This document shows positions 55,057 through 64,000 of a stretch of DNA of 64,000 bases, piece after piece. The translations under genes were made by a program, and so were the position numbers. Below the pieces are notes generated by a model. It did not search any database and had not been told where the DNA came from. It saw only the letters and a list, made by a program, of their open reading frames with translations. Every line of letters begins with the position of its first letter. The first letter of the stretch is position 1. Origin of the DNA: Streptomyces venezuelae (lineage in GTDB: Bacteria > Actinomycetota > Actinomycetes > Streptomycetales > Streptomycetaceae). The stretch is from positions 2,480,001 to 2,544,000 of the forward strand of contig NZ_CP029192.1 in the NCBI RefSeq assembly GCF_008642315.1, given 5' to 3'.

Positions 55057-56046
55057 CTACTGGTCGGCGGGCTGCTCCGTGTCGGGCCTGATGTCGATGC
55101 GCCAGCCCGTGAGCCGCGCGGCGAGGCGGGCGTTCTGCCCCTCCTTGCCGATCGCGAGCGACAGCTGGTAGTCGGGCACGGTCACGCGGGCCGAGCGGGC
55201 GCCGAGGTCGACGACCTCGACCTTGCTGACGCGGGCCGGGGAGAGCGCGTGGGCGACCATCTCGGCCGGGTCGTCGGACCAGTCGACGATGTCGATCTTC
55301 TCGCCGTTGAGCTCGCCCATGACGTTGCGCACACGGCTGCCCATGGGGCCGATGCAGGCGCCCTTGGCGTTGAGGCCCGAGCGCGTCGAGCGGACCGCGA
55401 TCTTGGTGCGGTGGCCGGCCTCGCGGGCGATGGCCGAGATCTCGACGGAACCGTCGGCGATCTCCGGGACCTCCAGCGCGAAGAGCTTCTTCACGAGGTT
55501 CGGGTGCGTGCGCGAGAGCGTCACGGACGGGCCGCGGACACCCTTGGCCACCCGGACGACGTAGCTGCGCAGGCGCATGCCGTGGGGGTACTGCTCGCCG
55601 GGCACCTGCTCCTGCACGGGCAGGATGGCCTCCAGCTTGCCGATGTCGACCAGCACGTTCTTCGGGTCGCGGCCCTGCTGGACCACGCCGGTGACGATGT
55701 CGCCCTCGCGGCCGGCGTACTCACCGAGCGTCGCGTCGTCCTCGGCGTCGCGCAGACGCTGGAGGATGACCTGCTTCGCGGTGGTCGCGGCGATGCGGCC
55801 GAAGTCGGACGGGGTGTCGTCGAACTCCTTGGGCTCCTGGCCCTCTTCGAGCTCGTCCGCCTCCTCCTTCGCCCAGACCGTCACGTGTCCGCTCTCGCGG
55901 TCGAGCTTCACGCGCGCGCGCCGGTGGCTTCCCTCGGTGCGGTGGTAGGCGATGAGGAGGGCCGACTCGATCGCCTCGACGAGGAGGTCGAAGGAGATCT
56001 CCTTCTCCCGGACCAGACCCCGCAGGGCACTCATGTCGATGTCCAC
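55057..56046 (-). CDS. nusA: Transcription termination/antitermination factor NusA
   Basis: RNA polymerase-binding factor. The 329-residue product from GTG 56046 has the N-terminal RNAP-binding domain ([31 protein letters not shown]), an S1 domain with [11 protein letters not shown], and two KH domains ([38 protein letters not shown]). It lacks the acidic C-terminal repeats of E. coli NusA, as is usual in actinobacteria. GGAGG lies seven bases before the GTG, two bases after the rimP stop. The frame stays open far upstream (to 58614), but that part is antisense to other genes. Confidence 0.96.
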   Translation of the reverse strand: MDIDMSALRGLVREKEISFDLLVEAIESALLIAYHRTEGSHRRARVKLDRESGHVTVWAKEEADELEEGQEPKEFDDTPSDFGRIAATTAKQVILQRLRDAEDDATLGEYAGREGDIVTGVVQQGRDPKNVLVDIGKLEAILPVQEQVPGEQYPHGMRLRSYVVRVAKGVRGPSVTLSRTHPNLVKKLFALEVPEIADGSVEISAIAREAGHRTKIAVRSTRSGLNAKGACIGPMGSRVRNVMGELNGEKIDIVDWSDDPAEMVAHALSPARVSKVEVVDLGARSARVTVPDYQLSLAIGKEGQNARLAARLTGWRIDIRPDTEQPADQ

Positions 56047-56048
56047 GG

Positions 56049-56546
56049 CTACGCCTCCTCTTCCTTCTTGTCCTTGCGGTTGAACTCGACCTGCACGCGC
56101 GCCTTGTCGATCTCGTCGAAGGCGAGGCGGCGGGACGTGGGCTTGCGGCCCTTGACGCCGGGCACTTCGAGGTCGAGGCCCTCGTCGTCGACGGTCAGGA
56201 TGCGGGCGGTCACCTCGCCGCCCTCGGTGAGCGTGAACTTCACCAGGCGGTCGATCGCGCGCAGGTAGTGGCGGCGCTCGGTGAGCGCACGCTCGGCGCC
56301 GGGGGAGCCGACCTCCAGGTCGTACTCGCCCTCGCCCATGGCGTCGGTCTCGTCGAGCTTCGCGGAGAGCGCCCGGCTCACGTCCGCGATCTGGTCCAGA
56401 TCCACGCCGTCCTCGGAGTCGATGACGACTCTCAGCACCCGCTTGCGTCCGACGGAGGCCACTTCGATCTCTTCGAGATCCAGGTCCTGCGAGGTGACGA
56501 GCGGTTCCAGTAGTTGCCGCAGCCTCTCGCTCTGGGTGGTGCTCAT
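56049..56546 (-). CDS. rimP: Ribosome maturation factor RimP
   Basis: 30S assembly factor, 165 residues. It begins [53 protein letters not shown] and contains [14 protein letters not shown], the most conserved RimP motif (EVSSPG type). The acidic/basic tail ([11 protein letters not shown]) is common in the family. The ATG at 56546 has GAGGAG eight bases upstream. First gene of the rimP-nusA-ylxR-infB-DUF503-rbfA-truB operon, divergent from the lipoprotein gene at 56815. Confidence 0.94.
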   Translation of the reverse strand: MSTTQSERLRQLLEPLVTSQDLDLEEIEVASVGRKRVLRVVIDSEDGVDLDQIADVSRALSAKLDETDAMGEGEYDLEVGSPGAERALTERRHYLRAIDRLVKFTLTEGGEVTARILTVDDEGLDLEVPGVKGRKPTSRRLAFDEIDKARVQVEFNRKDKKEEEA

Positions 56547-56814
56547 CCGGGTGACTCCTCGGCCGCGTGTGCTGTTGTGGGTGCGTTGCAAGTCTGCGTG
56601 TCAGGTCAAAGGGTATCCGGTCCGAAGGGGTGTTGCCGCCCACGGAGGGGACGATGCGGCGCTCCGTTCCGAGCCGATCGCGGGCGCCGGGGCGGTCCGA
56701 AGGTACGGTGATCACCGGGTCTGTGCCCACCGATCTCCCTTTCTGTTCCTTTCCGTTCCCTTTTCGCACCTTTCTCGCTCGCGCCTTTTGGCCTTCCTTC
56801 CGAGGACGTCTGCC

Positions 56815-57366
56815 GTGCCGTCGTATCGCACCGCCCCGCGATCCCGTCCGGGACCGCGCCGAAGGAGTCTGCTCGCCGGAGCCGCCGGCGTCGCGTCTGC
56901 GGCGCTGCTCGCGGGCTGCTCGGACTCCGCCGACTCCGCCGCCGACGAGCGTCCGTCCGCCGCCCGGCGGCTGCGCGCCGCCGCGGCGAAGGACAGCAGG
57001 GAGCTCCTGAGGCAGTACGACGCCGTGCTCGCGGCGCACCCCTCGCTCGACAAGCGGCTCGGGCCGCTGCGGGGCGAGGTGAAGCGGCACGCGGAGGCGT
57101 TCGAGAAGAGCACGGACGACGCGAGCCCCTCCCCCGCCGCGTCCGGTACCGCGGCCGGCTCCCCACCGAAGGCGCCGTCGCCCTCCGTGGCCCCCGACCC
57201 CGACGCGGCCGTGCGCGACCTCGCCAAGGCCGAACGCGAGCTGGCCGACCGGCGGGGCAGGACCCTGCTCGACGCCCCCGCCGAGGAGGGCAGGCTGCTC
57301 GCCTCCGTGGCCGCCGCGGGCGCGGCCCACGCCTACCTGCTGACGGAGACGGAGAACGACAAGTGA
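56815..57366 (+). CDS. Tat-type lipoprotein
   Basis: A 183-residue predicted lipoprotein. The signal region has a run of arginines ([15 protein letters not shown]) suggesting Tat export and a lipobox LLAGC around residue 35. The mature part is helical ([37 protein letters not shown]) with a Ser/Pro linker. It is coupled by a GTGA overlap to a DUF4439 ferritin-like protein, and the two may interact. Function unknown. The GTG at 56815 has GAGGA eight bases upstream. Confidence 0.8.
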   Translation: MPSYRTAPRSRPGPRRRSLLAGAAGVASAALLAGCSDSADSAADERPSAARRLRAAAAKDSRELLRQYDAVLAAHPSLDKRLGPLRGEVKRHAEAFEKSTDDASPSPAASGTAAGSPPKAPSPSVAPDPDAAVRDLAKAERELADRRGRTLLDAPAEEGRLLASVAAAGAAHAYLLTETENDK

Positions 57367-57848
57367 GCGGTACGAAGGACTCGCCGGAGCCGTCGAAGGA
57401 CGACGAGCTGAAGGCGCTGCAGGCGGCTCTCGGCGCCGAGCACGCGGCCGTGTACGGCTACGGGGTCGTCGGCGGCCGCATCGGCGACAAGCGCAGAGGG
57501 GAGGCGCGCACGGCGTACGACGCGCACCGCGCCCGGCGCGACGAGCTGCAGCGCGCGGTGCGCGACCTCGGCGGCGAGCCGCAGTCCGCGGACGCCGCGT
57601 ACTCGCTGCCGTTCCCGGTGCCGGACGCCGCCGCCGCCGTCCGGCTCGCCACGGAGCTGGAGGACCGGGTCGCGGGCGTCTACTCCGATCTCGTACGCGC
57701 CTCGTCGGGCACCCGGCGCGGCACCGCGGCCCTCGCGCTGCGGGAGGCGGCGGTCCGTGCGGCACGGTGGCGGGGCGGGAGCGTAGCCTTCCCTGGGCTC
57801 GCCGAGCGGTCGACACCGTCGTCCGCACCGGCGACACCCCAGGCGTAA
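57363..57848 (+). CDS. DUF4439 ferritin-like protein
   Basis: A 161-residue helical protein. [22 protein letters not shown] near the N-terminus and [16 protein letters not shown] match the DUF4439 ferritin-like four-helix bundle; the EHAAVYGYG stretch carries the conserved His and Tyr. There is no export signal, in contrast to the preceding lipoprotein. The GTG overlaps the upstream stop by four bases. Confidence 0.87.
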   Translation: MSGTKDSPEPSKDDELKALQAALGAEHAAVYGYGVVGGRIGDKRRGEARTAYDAHRARRDELQRAVRDLGGEPQSADAAYSLPFPVPDAAAAVRLATELEDRVAGVYSDLVRASSGTRRGTAALALREAAVRAARWRGGSVAFPGLAERSTPSSAPATPQA

Positions 57849-57874
57849 CGCGCTCAGAAGGGAACGACTCGCGC

Positions 57875-58774
57875 ATGGCTCTCGAACCGCCGCAGCGCCT
57901 CGTCACAGCACTCGGCGAGACGGCGCAGGACGGCGACGACTGGCTGGACAAGCTGCCCGTGGCAGCCGAAAAGGCCGTCGCTCTACGCGAGTTGACCGTC
58001 GAGCGGGTGCATGTGCCCGGCGGCCGCAGCAGCCTCGTGCTGCTGGTCCGGCGGGCCGACGACACGCCCGCGGTGCTGAAGCTCGTACCGCCCCGGTCGC
58101 GGCCGGAGAGCGAGCGGGCCGCGCTCGCCCACTGGAACGGGCTCGGCGCCGCACGGCTGCTCGACCCCGAGTGCGCCGACGGGGCGCTGCTCATGGAGCG
58201 GCTGCACCGTGACGTGTCCGTGCGGTCGCTGCCGGAGGCCAAGGCTCTCCTGGAGGCTGCGGGGACGCTGCGCAGGCTGTGGGTGGAGCCGCCCGCCGGG
58301 CACCGCTTCGAGACGGTCGCCGAGCGCACGGGCCGGCAGGCCGAGGCGATGCGGACCTCCGCCGCGGCCGAGGCGGAGGTCGCGCCGCTGGTCGACGCGG
58401 CGCTCGCGGCCCGGGACGAGCTCCTCGCGGCGAGCCCGGAGCCGAAGCTGCTGCACGGCACGTTCCGGCAGAGCAAGGTGCTCGCCGGGGACCGGCTGCC
58501 GTGGCTGGCCGTGGGGCCCGATCCGGTGGTCGGGGAGCCCGCCTTCGACCTGGCCCGGCTCGTCCGCGACCGGGTCGAGGACCTGATCGCCTCGCCGTCG
58601 GGCGCCTCGATCACGCGGCGGCGCGTGAAGAAGCTGGCGGAGTCCCTCGAGGTGGAGCAGGAGCGGCTGCGGGGCTGGACGCTGTTCCGTGCGGTGGAGT
58701 CGGGTGTGCGGGCGCTGCGGGTGGGCCGCCCGCAGGACGCGGAACTGCTCCTGGAGTTCGCAGGCTGGCTGTAG
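57875..58774 (+). CDS. APH(6)-type phosphotransferase-like protein, predicted pseudokinase
   Basis: A 299-residue protein of the aminoglycoside/hydroxyurea phosphotransferase family. The lobe order is visible: VLKLVPP with an ATP-site-like lysine, GALLMERL hinge, and the C-lobe [14 protein letters not shown]...[20 protein letters not shown]. Family members read LLHGD..HGNVL...WLAIDP; here the catalytic Asp is Thr, the metal-binding Asn is Lys and the DFG-equivalent Asp is Gly. It should not transfer phosphate, so a resistance function is unlikely. The ATG has AAGGGA about 11 bases upstream, after the DUF4439 gene by 26 bases. Confidence 0.85.
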   Translation: MALEPPQRLVTALGETAQDGDDWLDKLPVAAEKAVALRELTVERVHVPGGRSSLVLLVRRADDTPAVLKLVPPRSRPESERAALAHWNGLGAARLLDPECADGALLMERLHRDVSVRSLPEAKALLEAAGTLRRLWVEPPAGHRFETVAERTGRQAEAMRTSAAAEAEVAPLVDAALAARDELLAASPEPKLLHGTFRQSKVLAGDRLPWLAVGPDPVVGEPAFDLARLVRDRVEDLIASPSGASITRRRVKKLAESLEVEQERLRGWTLFRAVESGVRALRVGRPQDAELLLEFAGWL

Positions 58775-58801
58775 CGGTACGTGCATGTGTACGTGTACGC
58801 G

Positions 58802-58839
58802 AGAAGGGGGCGCGCCGCCGTGCGGAGCGCCCCCTTCTG
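58802..58839. terminator. Bidirectional hairpin
   Basis: AGAAGGGGGCGC (58802-58813) pairs with GCGCCCCCTTCT (58828-58839) in the gap between the convergent pseudokinase and proS genes. Confidence 0.8.
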
Positions 58840-58848
58840 CGTATGCCG

Positions 58849-60543
58849 TCAGGCCGTGAGGCGGGCGATCGCCTCGTCGACGGTGAGCTCCTCGCGCTCG
58901 CCGGTGCGGCGGTCCTTGAGCTCGACGACGCCGTCGGCGGAGCGGCGCCCCGCGACCAGGATCTTCGGCACGCCGATCAGCTCGGAGTCGGTGAACTTCA
59001 CGCCCGGGGAGACGCCGGGACGGTCGTCGACCAGGACCCGGACACCGGCGGCGGCCAGCTTGTCGGAGACCTCAAGGGCCAGCTCGGTCTGGAGGGCCTT
59101 GCCCGCGGCGACGACGTGGACGTCGGCGGGGGCGATCTCCTCGGGCCAGATGAGGCCCTTGTCGTCGGCGTGCTGCTCGGCGAGGGCGGCGACGGCGCGG
59201 GAGACGCCGATGCCGTACGAGCCCATGGTCACGCGGACCGGCTTGCCGTTCTGGCCGAGGACGTCGAGCTGGAAGGCGTCGGCGTACTTGCGGCCGAGCT
59301 GGAAGATGTGGCCGATCTCGATGGCACGGTCCAGCTTGAGGCCGGTGCCGCAGTTGGGGCAGGGGTCGCCCTCCTGGACGACGACCACGTCGACGTACGT
59401 GTCGACCTCGAAGTCACGGCCCGCGACGACGTTCTTGGCGTGCACGCCGTCCTTGTTGGCGCCGGTGATCCAGGCGGTGCCGGGGGCGACGCGCGGGTCG
59501 GCGACGTACTGGACCTTCTCCAGGCCCTGCGGGCCGACGTAGCCGCGTACGAGATCGTCACGTCCCTCGAAGTCGGCGGCAGTGACCAGCTCGACGGCGG
59601 CGGGGGCGAAGTGCGCCTCGACCTTGTCCAGGTCGACCTCGCGGTCGCCGGGGACGCCGACGGCGACGATCTCGCCGTCGACCTTCACGAGGAGGTTCTT
59701 GAGGGTGGCCGACGCCGGGACGCCGAGGTGCGCGGCGAGCGTCTCGATGGTCGGGGTGTCGGGGGTGGGAATCTCCTCGGCGGCGGGCACACCCGCCGGG
59801 TCCACCGGCTTGAGGGCGAAGGAGACGGCCTCGGTGTTCGCCGCGTAGTCGCAGTTCGGGCAGTCGGCGAAGGTGTCCTCGCCGGCCGCCGCCGGGGCGA
59901 GGAACTCCTCGGACTTCGAGCCGCCCATGGCGCCCGCGGTGGCGGCGCAGATGCGGTAGTCCAGGCCGAGGCGCTGGAAGATCTTCTGGTACGCGGCGCG
60001 GTGCAGCGCGTACGACTGGGCGAGGCCCTCGTCCTCCGTGTCGAAGGAGTAGGAGTCCTTCATGAGGAACTCGCGGCCGCGCAGGATGCCGGCACGGGGG
60101 CGGGCCTCGTCGCGGTACTTGGTCTGGATCTGGTAGAGGATCACCGGCAGGTCCTTGTAGGACGTGCACTGGTCCTTGACCAGGAGGGTGAAGATCTCCT
60201 CGTGGGTGGGGCCGAGGAGGTAGTCACCGCCCTTGCGGTCGTTGAGGCGGAACAGCTCCGCGCCGTACTCGGTCCAGCGGCCGGTCGCCTCGTAGGGCTC
60301 CTTGGGCAGCAGGGCGGGCAGCGAGACCTCCTGGGCGCCCACGGCGTCCATCTCCTCGCGCACGACCCGCTCCACGTTGGCGAGGACCTTCTTGCCCAGC
60401 GGCAGCCACGACCAGACACCGGCGGCGGTACGGCGCACGTATCCCGCGCGAACGAGGAGCTTGTGGCTGAGCACCTCGGCGTCCGCGGGGTCGTCGCGCA
60501 AGGTCTTCGCCATCAGTCGGGACATGCGCTGGACCTGGGCCAT
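58849..60543 (-). CDS. proS: Prolyl-tRNA synthetase, bacterial type
   Basis: Class II aminoacyl-tRNA synthetase charging tRNA-Pro, 564 residues. Motif 2 ([21 protein letters not shown]) follows [10 protein letters not shown]; motif 3 is [12 protein letters not shown]. An insertion of about 170 residues (roughly 230-400) between motifs 2 and 3 is the INS editing domain that clears mischarged Ala-tRNA, the mark of the bacterial (E. coli-like) type. Start [19 protein letters not shown] is typical. It is preceded by a dispersed repeat element. Confidence 0.97.
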   Translation of the reverse strand: MAQVQRMSRLMAKTLRDDPADAEVLSHKLLVRAGYVRRTAAGVWSWLPLGKKVLANVERVVREEMDAVGAQEVSLPALLPKEPYEATGRWTEYGAELFRLNDRKGGDYLLGPTHEEIFTLLVKDQCTSYKDLPVILYQIQTKYRDEARPRAGILRGREFLMKDSYSFDTEDEGLAQSYALHRAAYQKIFQRLGLDYRICAATAGAMGGSKSEEFLAPAAAGEDTFADCPNCDYAANTEAVSFALKPVDPAGVPAAEEIPTPDTPTIETLAAHLGVPASATLKNLLVKVDGEIVAVGVPGDREVDLDKVEAHFAPAAVELVTAADFEGRDDLVRGYVGPQGLEKVQYVADPRVAPGTAWITGANKDGVHAKNVVAGRDFEVDTYVDVVVVQEGDPCPNCGTGLKLDRAIEIGHIFQLGRKYADAFQLDVLGQNGKPVRVTMGSYGIGVSRAVAALAEQHADDKGLIWPEEIAPADVHVVAAGKALQTELALEVSDKLAAAGVRVLVDDRPGVSPGVKFTDSELIGVPKILVAGRRSADGVVELKDRRTGEREELTVDEAIARLTA

Positions 60544-60558
60544 GGTGAACTCCTGCGG

Positions 60559-60604
60559 ATGGGGGTCCCCCCTGCTCGAGCGAAGCCGAGAGCTTGGGGG
60601 AGGG
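60559..60604. repeat. Dispersed Streptomyces palindromic element
   Basis: The stretch from GGGGGTCCCCCC through CTCGAGCGAAGCCGAG to GCTTGGGGGAG forms nested stems (CCCCC/GGGGG and CTCG/CGAG). I recall near-identical copies in many Streptomyces intergenic regions. Here it is the leader of proS. Confidence 0.55.
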
Positions 60605-60657
60605 TGGTACGCAGGAGGTTAGCCGGGGGCCGGTGGCGGGCGGAAATCGGTTACGGC

Positions 60658-61209
60658 TCAGAACCGTTTCGCCGGCGCCGGCAGCGGCAGGGGGGCGCCC
60701 ATCACGGCGTACGGCCGGGCGGCGCTGGGGAACAGGACGCGGCGGGCCAGGTCCGCGTAGCCGAGGGAGCGGTAGAGGCCGCGGGCGGGGCTCTCCACGT
60801 CGATGGCGGAGAGGATCGAGCGCGGCTCGGGGACGCCCTCGGTGATCGTCGTGATCAGAGCGCGCCCGATGCCGCGGTTCTGATGGCCCGGGTGCACGTG
60901 GAGCTCGGTGATCACGAAGGAGTCGTCGAGCCAGCCGTCCAGGTTCTGGCTGCGCAGATACGGTTCGACGACCGTCGACCACCAGTGGCCGCGGCTGTTG
61001 GGCATGCCGTAGACGAAGCCGACGAGGCGGTCGTCGGGGGTGGTCGCGCCGAACGCGCGGGCGCCCGGGTAGGTGAGGTGGCGCAGGACGATCTGCCTCC
61101 GTACGGCCACTTCGTCGTCGCTCAGTCCGAAGGCGTGGGCCTGGACGCGCAGCGCGTCGTCCACGCGCGCGGCGAGGTCGAGCGGCGCGATCACGACATC
61201 GTCTGTCAT
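60658..61209 (-). CDS. GNAT-family N-acetyltransferase
   Basis: A 183-residue acyl-CoA-dependent acetyltransferase. The acetyl-CoA loop is VHPGHQNRGIGRALI (motif A, Q/R-x-x-G-x-G/A) at about 105-119, preceded by FVITELH and followed by the C-terminal LYRSLGYADL motif. Substrate unknown. It is on the same strand as proS, about 115 bases upstream of it, and 29 bases after the DUF4081-type GNAT gene, so the two acetyltransferase genes are probably cotranscribed. Confidence 0.88.
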   Translation of the reverse strand: MTDDVVIAPLDLAARVDDALRVQAHAFGLSDDEVAVRRQIVLRHLTYPGARAFGATTPDDRLVGFVYGMPNSRGHWWSTVVEPYLRSQNLDGWLDDSFVITELHVHPGHQNRGIGRALITTITEGVPEPRSILSAIDVESPARGLYRSLGYADLARRVLFPSAARPYAVMGAPLPLPAPAKRF

Positions 61210-61238
61210 GGGGCGACCCTACTTCGCGCCGCGCGCGT

Positions 61239-62087
61239 TCAGAACAGGACGCTCATGAAGGCGCCGACCTCGCGGAAGCCGACCCTGCGGTACGCCGCCC
61301 TGGCCGCGGTGTTGAAGTCGTTCACGTAGAGGCTGGCGACGGGGGCGATGTCCGCGAGGGCGTAGCGCAGGACGGCGGCCATGCCAGGGGCGGCGATGCC
61401 GCGGCCTCGGTACTCCGGGGCCACCCAGACTCCCTGGATCTGGCACGCCTGCGACGTGGCGGCGCCGATCTCCGCCTTGAAGACGACCTTGCCGTCGCGG
61501 TCGAGACGGGCGAAGGAGCGGCCCGAGCCGACGAGTTCGGCGACGCGGGCCTGATAGAGCAGGCCGCCGTCCCCCGCGAGCGGCGATACGCCGACCTCCT
61601 CGGTGAACATCGCCACGCACGCCGGCATGATCGTCTCCATCTCGTCCTTGCGGACACGACGGACGTACGGGTCCGGGACGATGTCGTCCGGGAGCCGGTC
61701 GGTGACCATCAGGGGCTGCTGGGCGCGGACCTCGCGGGCGGGGCCCCAGGAGGGCTCCAGGAGCCGCCACAGCTGGGCGGTGGACTCGGCGGGGCCGACG
61801 ATGGACGAACACCGGCGTCCCGCCCTGCGGGCGCGGTCCGCGAAGCCGCGGATGGCCCGCGGGGTGGCGCAGATGGGGACGAGATTGGCGCCCGCGTAGC
61901 AGAGGGAGGCGAGCATGCCGTCCTCGTACCAGCCCCACATCTCGCCGCCCAGGCGCCAGGGGTCGAGGCCCGCCACCTGGACGCGGGCGGTCACGAAGGC
62001 GTTCGCGACCGGCTCGCGGTCGAGCACGGCGAGCGCGGCGTCGAGGTCACTCGGTTCGAGGACCCGGGTGGTGGTCTGAGTCAACAC
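61239..62087 (-). CDS. DUF4081-GNAT acetyltransferase
   Basis: A 282-residue protein with an N-terminal DUF4081-like domain (about 1-130: VLEPSDLDAALAVLDREPVANAFV, WGWYEDGMLASLCYAGANLVP) and a C-terminal GNAT domain with VWVAPEYRGRGIAAPGMAAVL and the ending YVNDFNTAARAAYRRVGFREVG. This combination is common in actinobacteria next to ispG. Substrate unknown. The GTG at 62087 was chosen because the product then starts VLTQTTTRVLEPSDL; an ATG at 62105 is possible. The open frame upstream to 62456 is low-complexity intergenic sequence. Confidence 0.88.
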   Translation of the reverse strand: MLTQTTTRVLEPSDLDAALAVLDREPVANAFVTARVQVAGLDPWRLGGEMWGWYEDGMLASLCYAGANLVPICATPRAIRGFADRARRAGRRCSSIVGPAESTAQLWRLLEPSWGPAREVRAQQPLMVTDRLPDDIVPDPYVRRVRKDEMETIMPACVAMFTEEVGVSPLAGDGGLLYQARVAELVGSGRSFARLDRDGKVVFKAEIGAATSQACQIQGVWVAPEYRGRGIAAPGMAAVLRYALADIAPVASLYVNDFNTAARAAYRRVGFREVGAFMSVLF

Positions 62088-62631
62088 GTGCGGGGGCCTC
62101 ACCATACGGTCTGCTGATCTCCGCACTGTACCTGGCGGGGGCGCCTTGTGCGGGGGCGCCTTTTGTCCGTTGGGGTGCCGTGCAGGGGGCGGGCTCCCCC
62201 TCGGTGGGGGCCGGGGCCCCTTTCGCCGCTCCGCGGCGTCATACCCACCCACCCACGCGTTGCTCCGTGCCATCGCCCTGGGGTAGGACGACACAGCCGG
62301 TACCCGGCCCTGCAGGGCGCGGTACGGGGTCCTCGGGCGGATCCGGGGGCTGAGACGTCCGGCGCGGGTACGGCCCCTACGGGGCGGGGCGGGGCGGGGC
62401 GCACGGGTGGGTGGGAAGCATCCGCCGCGGAGCGGCGGGACAGGGCGGTGCGGCATTCGACGCCGGCCCGGGGGTGCGGGCCACGGCCCCTACGGGGCGG
62501 GGCGGTGCCGGGTGCACGGGTGGGTGGGAGTGATCCGCCGCGGAGCGGCGGGGCAGTGTTGGGGGAAGTGCCGCATGCGCGGCCCCGCTGGTGCGGGGGG
62601 GGCGGGGCCGCAGGAGCGGAGGTGTGTGGCG
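62088..62631. other. Repeat-rich spacer before ispG
   Basis: No gene is supported in 544 bases. It holds a 13-base direct repeat GCGGGGGCGCCTT (62135 and 62150), and three copies of an element combining a CACGGGTGGGTGGG-like run with the hairpin CCGCCGCGGAGCGGCGG: one inverted near 62222-62257 and two direct near 62386-62442 and 62501-62553. G/C-only composition gives long spurious open frames. Confidence 0.6.
62501..62553. repeat. Repeated hairpin element (one of three local copies)
   Basis: Contains GGGTGCACGGGTGGGTGGGA, then ATCCGCCGCGGAGCGGCGGG. A close direct copy lies at about 62386-62442 and an inverted partial copy at about 62222-62257. The CCGCCGC/GCGGCGG arms make a 7-bp hairpin. 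Confidence 0.6.
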
Positions 62632-63789
62632 TCAGCCCGCCACGGAGATCGTCGGCTCGCCGGAGGCCACGCCGTCCTTCTCCATCTGCTCCGCGATCTT
62701 CATCGCCTCATCGATGAGCGTCTCCACGATCTTCGACTCCGGCACCGTCTTGATGACCTCGCCCTTGACGAAGATCTGGCCCTTGCCGTTGCCGGAGGCG
62801 ACGCCGAGGTCGGCCTCACGGGCCTCGCCCGGGCCGTTCACGACGCAGCCCATGACGGCGACGCGGAGCGGGACCTCCATGCCGTCGAGGCCGGCGGTGA
62901 CCTCTTCGGCGAGCTTGTAGACGTCGACCTGGGCGCGGCCGCAGGACGGGCAGGAGACGATCTCCAGGCGGCGCTGGCGGAGATTCAGCGACTCCAGAAT
63001 CTGGATGCCGACCTTGATCTCCTCCGCGGGCGGCGCGGAGAGGGAGACGCGGATCGTGTCGCCGATGCCCTCGGAGAGCAGCGCGCCGAACGCGACGGCG
63101 GACTTGATCGTGCCCTGGAAGGCGGGGCCCGCCTCGGTCACGCCGAGGTGCAGGGGGTAGTCGCACTGGGCCGCGAGCTGGCGGTACGCGTTGACCATGA
63201 CGACCGGGTCGTTGTGCTTGACCGAGATCTTGATGTCGCGGAAGTCGTGCTCCTCGAAGAGGGACGCCTCCCAGAGGGCCGACTCGACGAGGGCCTCGGG
63301 GGTCGCCTTGCCGTACTTCTTGAGGAGGCGCGCGTCCAGGGAGCCCGCGTTGACGCCGATGCGGATCGGCGTACCCGCGTCCTTCGCGGCGCGCGCGATC
63401 TCCTTGACCTTGTCGTCGAACTGCTTGATGTTGCCCGGGTTGACGCGGACCGCCGCGCAGCCCGCGTCGATCGCCGCGAACACGTACTTCGGCTGGAAGT
63501 GGATGTCGGCGATCACCGGGATCTGCGACTTGCGCGCGATCGTGGCGAGCGCGTCCGCGTCGTCCTGCGTCGGGCAGGCGACGCGCACGATCTGACAGCC
63601 GGAAGCCGTCAGCTCCGCGATCTGCTGCAGCGTGGCGCCGATGTCGGACGTGCGCGTCGTCGTCATCGACTGGACCGAGACCGGTGCGTCCCCGCCCACG
63701 GCCACCGTGCCGACCTGGATCTTGCGGCTGACCCTTCGGTCGGCGAGCTTGGTCGGAACGGACGGGATTCCGAGCGATACGGCAGTCAT
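62632..63789 (-). CDS. ispG: 4-hydroxy-3-methylbut-2-enyl diphosphate synthase
   Basis: Iron-sulfur enzyme of the MEP isoprenoid pathway that reductively opens MEcPP to HMBPP. The 385-residue bacterial-type protein has an N-terminal TIM-barrel ([30 protein letters not shown]) and a C-terminal Fe-S domain with cluster ligands in [11 protein letters not shown] and [15 protein letters not shown]. The ATG at 63789 has GGGGA nine bases upstream and gives the typical start [12 protein letters not shown]. The 211 bases upstream to the window end show no gene. Confidence 0.97.
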   Translation of the reverse strand: MTAVSLGIPSVPTKLADRRVSRKIQVGTVAVGGDAPVSVQSMTTTRTSDIGATLQQIAELTASGCQIVRVACPTQDDADALATIARKSQIPVIADIHFQPKYVFAAIDAGCAAVRVNPGNIKQFDDKVKEIARAAKDAGTPIRIGVNAGSLDARLLKKYGKATPEALVESALWEASLFEEHDFRDIKISVKHNDPVVMVNAYRQLAAQCDYPLHLGVTEAGPAFQGTIKSAVAFGALLSEGIGDTIRVSLSAPPAEEIKVGIQILESLNLRQRRLEIVSCPSCGRAQVDVYKLAEEVTAGLDGMEVPLRVAVMGCVVNGPGEAREADLGVASGNGKGQIFVKGEVIKTVPESKIVETLIDEAMKIAEQMEKDGVASGEPTISVAG

Positions 63790-64000
63790 CTGGCGAGCAT
63801 CCCCAAGAGTGTGGATCACAGAGTGTCGAGCACAAGGTGTGCTTTCAGGTCCCGAGATCGGCGGGCTCCGGATTCGAGATTACGGCACCGCGCAGGGGCC
63901 GGGCACATCACGTCCGGAAGTCCACCCAATGGTGGGCGGCCCGTCACACAAGGTGCCGGGCCGCTGCAAACTTCCCGTAATCAGGAGATTCTCACCGGAT

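Noticed and set aside
52137..55171. Thr/Gly/Arg-rich plus-strand frames opposite infB
   Set aside because: They mirror the repetitive IF-2 arm and contain no recognisable fold.
56047..58614. Upstream extension of the nusA frame (1185 codons in total)
   Set aside because: The extension is antisense to the lipoprotein, DUF4439 and pseudokinase genes and overlaps rimP; NusA starts naturally at GTG 56046 with GGAGG before it.
62148..62717. 189-codon plus-strand frame before ispG
   Set aside because: Built from the G/C-only hairpin repeats and running into antisense of ispG; no protein-like composition.

Overview
The window is a high-GC actinobacterial chromosome segment, almost certainly Streptomyces. 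Third codon positions are strongly GC, starts are often GTG (one probable TTG), operons are chained by 1- or 4-base stop/start overlaps, and the gene order (dapA-thyX-dapB-M16 protease-pnp-rpsO, an ESX locus, then ribF-truB-rbfA-infB-nusA-rimP-proS-ispG) resembles, from memory, S. coelicolor SCO5744 down to about SCO5696. No tRNA, rRNA, CRISPR array, integrase or insertion sequence was seen.

Layout. (1) 70-8624: housekeeping genes, mostly minus strand: lysine/DAP biosynthesis (dapA, dapB), flavin-dependent thymidylate synthase (thyX), an M16 metalloprotease translationally coupled to polynucleotide phosphorylase (pnp), and ribosomal protein S15 (rpsO), whose leader and rpsO-pnp spacer hold clear RNA secondary structure. 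(2) 8842-33546: a complete Streptomyces type VII (ESX) secretion locus: EccD and a PQQ-propeller protein (minus), a three-ATPase EccC (plus), a DUF397 protein, two small WXG100 proteins, mycosin 1, a WXG100 protein with a long disordered tail and its helical partner (minus), a lower-GC cassette of a helical helper, a 758-residue WAG-motif protein and a lipoprotein (plus), mycosin 2 and EccB (minus), EccE, an unknown protein, and a 1223-residue EspI-like MinD/ParA ATPase (plus). (3) 34136-40213: a five-gene oligopeptide ABC transporter operon preceded by strong hairpins, a DasR-like operator sequence and a promoter with a palindrome in its spacer.

(4) 40438-49276: two large multidomain proteins on either side of ribF. 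The first is a Trypco2 protein plus a trypsin-NTPase-TPR protein, the architecture of NTP-dependent biological-conflict systems. The second is a 1348-residue trypsin-NTPase-helical repeat protein whose protease serine is Ala and whose Walker A lysine is Arg, with 18-residue tandem repeats between the two domains. (5) 49516-56546: the rimP-nusA-ylxR-infB-DUF503-rbfA-truB translation/ribosome-assembly operon (minus). (6) 56815-63789: a Tat-type lipoprotein and a DUF4439 ferritin-like protein, an APH(6)-like protein that has lost its kinase catalytic residues, prolyl-tRNA synthetase, two GNAT acetyltransferases and ispG.

Most of the window is conserved Streptomyces core genome. The least ordinary parts are the trypsin/NTPase pair around ribF, the WXG/effector-like cassette at 21122-24457, the C-terminally membrane-anchored peptide-binding protein with its putative operators, and the pseudokinase at 57875-58774. 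No searches or folding programs could be run; family calls rest on motifs read from the translations, and starts were chosen by ribosome-binding sites and overlaps.
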